From contig JAVHZZ010000005.1 of NCBI GenBank assembly GCA_036250195.1, positions 179,721,448 to 179,785,447 of the forward strand: a DNA stretch of 64,000 nt. Reading direction: 5' to 3'. The stretch is from Mixophyes australis. Taxonomy: Eukaryota > Chordata > Amphibia > Anura > Limnodynastidae. The number at the start of each line of letters is the position of its first letter. Position 1 is the first letter of the stretch. The position numbers were made by a program, and so were the translations under genes. The notes below the pieces were generated by a model, which made no database searches, was not told the origin of the DNA, and saw only the letters and a program-made list of their open reading frames with translations. Shown piece by piece: positions 63,356 through 64,000 of the stretch.

Positions 63356-64000
63356 GCTTAGCAAGCCCTTGGTGTCAGGGTGGCACTTGTCTGGCTGTCA
63401 TGGGTATGTTGGTGCTTGTAGTTCTACAAACAACAGGATGTCGAGACTGTTAATGGCAGCCTGGTCTGCTGGGATTTGTAGTTCCACAAACTAAAATGGT
63501 GTTTTTTACTTTTATATATTCCACACATTTTATTACACCCACCGCCACCAACGGTGTAGGAAGAGCCCTAGTGCTTTCAGGACGGGGTTGGTTCTTTTTC
63601 GAGGGGGAACCCGCACAATTTGTTTGCAGACCCCACTCCCTAGGGAATCCAGCCCCATGCTAACCAGCTTGGGGTTGGTTGTCATTATGATAGGGGGACC
63701 CTGCTTTAGTGCCACCAATCACAGCTGGTTTGCCTAGTGCTAGTTTTCATGAAATTGAGGTGACCCAAACAATCCCCCCCCCATTCCCTTGATTTCACGG
63801 AAACCAGCAATAGGCTGGTAGCACTAGGTTTAATAGTAATAGTTGTTTACAACTTAAGTATTTCCCACTTGTCAGTATTTTAAATGTCAGGATTTAGTGT
63901 CAGAAATCTTTGTGTCTGTATTATTTTCTTAGGAAATTTGTACTACACCCCGTTCAGCATGTGGGAATAAATATGCTATTTTTACCAACTGATTTTTGAG
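63356..64000. other. Spacer, no recognised gene
   Basis: TGCTGGGATTTGTAGTTCCAC at 63468-63488 and a similar GGTGCTTGTAGTTCTAC at 63411 look like a dispersed repeat. Otherwise I see nothing I can name. Confidence 0.4.

Noticed and set aside
1..64000. Host protein-coding exons, tRNA or rRNA genes
   Set aside because: I found no conserved non-transposon domain with splice sites and no complete tRNA cloverleaf; the only tRNA-like sequence is the degenerate SINE head at 3962.

Overview
The window reads as intergenic DNA from a vertebrate with a large, transposon-rich genome, most likely a frog or toad (Anura). That is an inference from the repeats. I see L1/Tx1-type and L2-type LINEs, L2 tails ending in CAT/ATC microsatellites, a tRNA-headed SINE with an L2-type tail, CR1 and Penelope-like fragments, many gypsy-like solo LTRs, retroviral remnants, hAT and Tc1-like DNA transposons, and palindromic MITEs. 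I found no host protein-coding gene, rRNA or tRNA. Two long reading frames look real, and both belong to mobile elements: a 997-aa hAT transposase (20596-23589, +) and a 797-aa gag-like ORF (16515-18908, -).

Layout. 1-10.6 kb: LINE debris, a purine-rich minisatellite (1134-2305), a SINE, a solo LTR (3979-4997), MITEs, and a decayed endogenous retrovirus (LTR 6832-7696, integrase near 9850-10545). 10.9-28.3 kb: copy A of a duplicated segment. It begins with an antisense L2 LINE and is split by an 11.6-kb stack of nested insertions (13782-25423) and by a solo LTR (26182-27275). 28.8-29.7 kb: an inverted copy of 3.0-3.96 kb. 30.4-37.4 kb: copy B of the duplicated segment, without A's insertions but with its own (L2 tails, a palindromic MITE, a 2.2-kb hAT-like element, and a 152-bp insert with a 48-nt perfect palindrome). 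37.4-43.6 kb: a Penelope-like fragment, then a second copy of the 2.9-6.8 kb segment that runs into a long decayed Tx1-like LINE split by a solo LTR. 45-53 kb: a CR1 5' fragment and a Tc1-like relic that hosts a CCCGGG-rich element and a second, deleted hAT (46814-52325) with its own solo LTR. 53-64 kb: a gypsy integrase relic, solo LTRs, a CR1 RT fragment, a 3.3-kb hAT-like composite (58474-61755) and a small hAT MITE.

The best-supported structure is the nest at 13782-25423. A long LTR (4-bp CAAG target duplication) contains an L2 fragment and a 3.95-kb LTR retrotransposon (5-bp TAACT duplication; two 569-bp LTRs with about five differences). The 5' LTR of that retrotransposon was then hit by a complete 5.56-kb hAT transposon (8-bp ATAAAAAG duplication). 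The copy B paralogue keeps the empty site for the whole stack.

The most unusual element is the inner retrotransposon. It appears to encode only a gag-like protein. The zinc knuckle lies before the capsid-like segment, and the two are separated by roughly 550 residues built from several in-frame minisatellites. No protease, reverse transcriptase or integrase lies between its LTRs, so it is probably non-autonomous. The hAT next to it has every catalytic motif I can check and is a candidate for recent activity.
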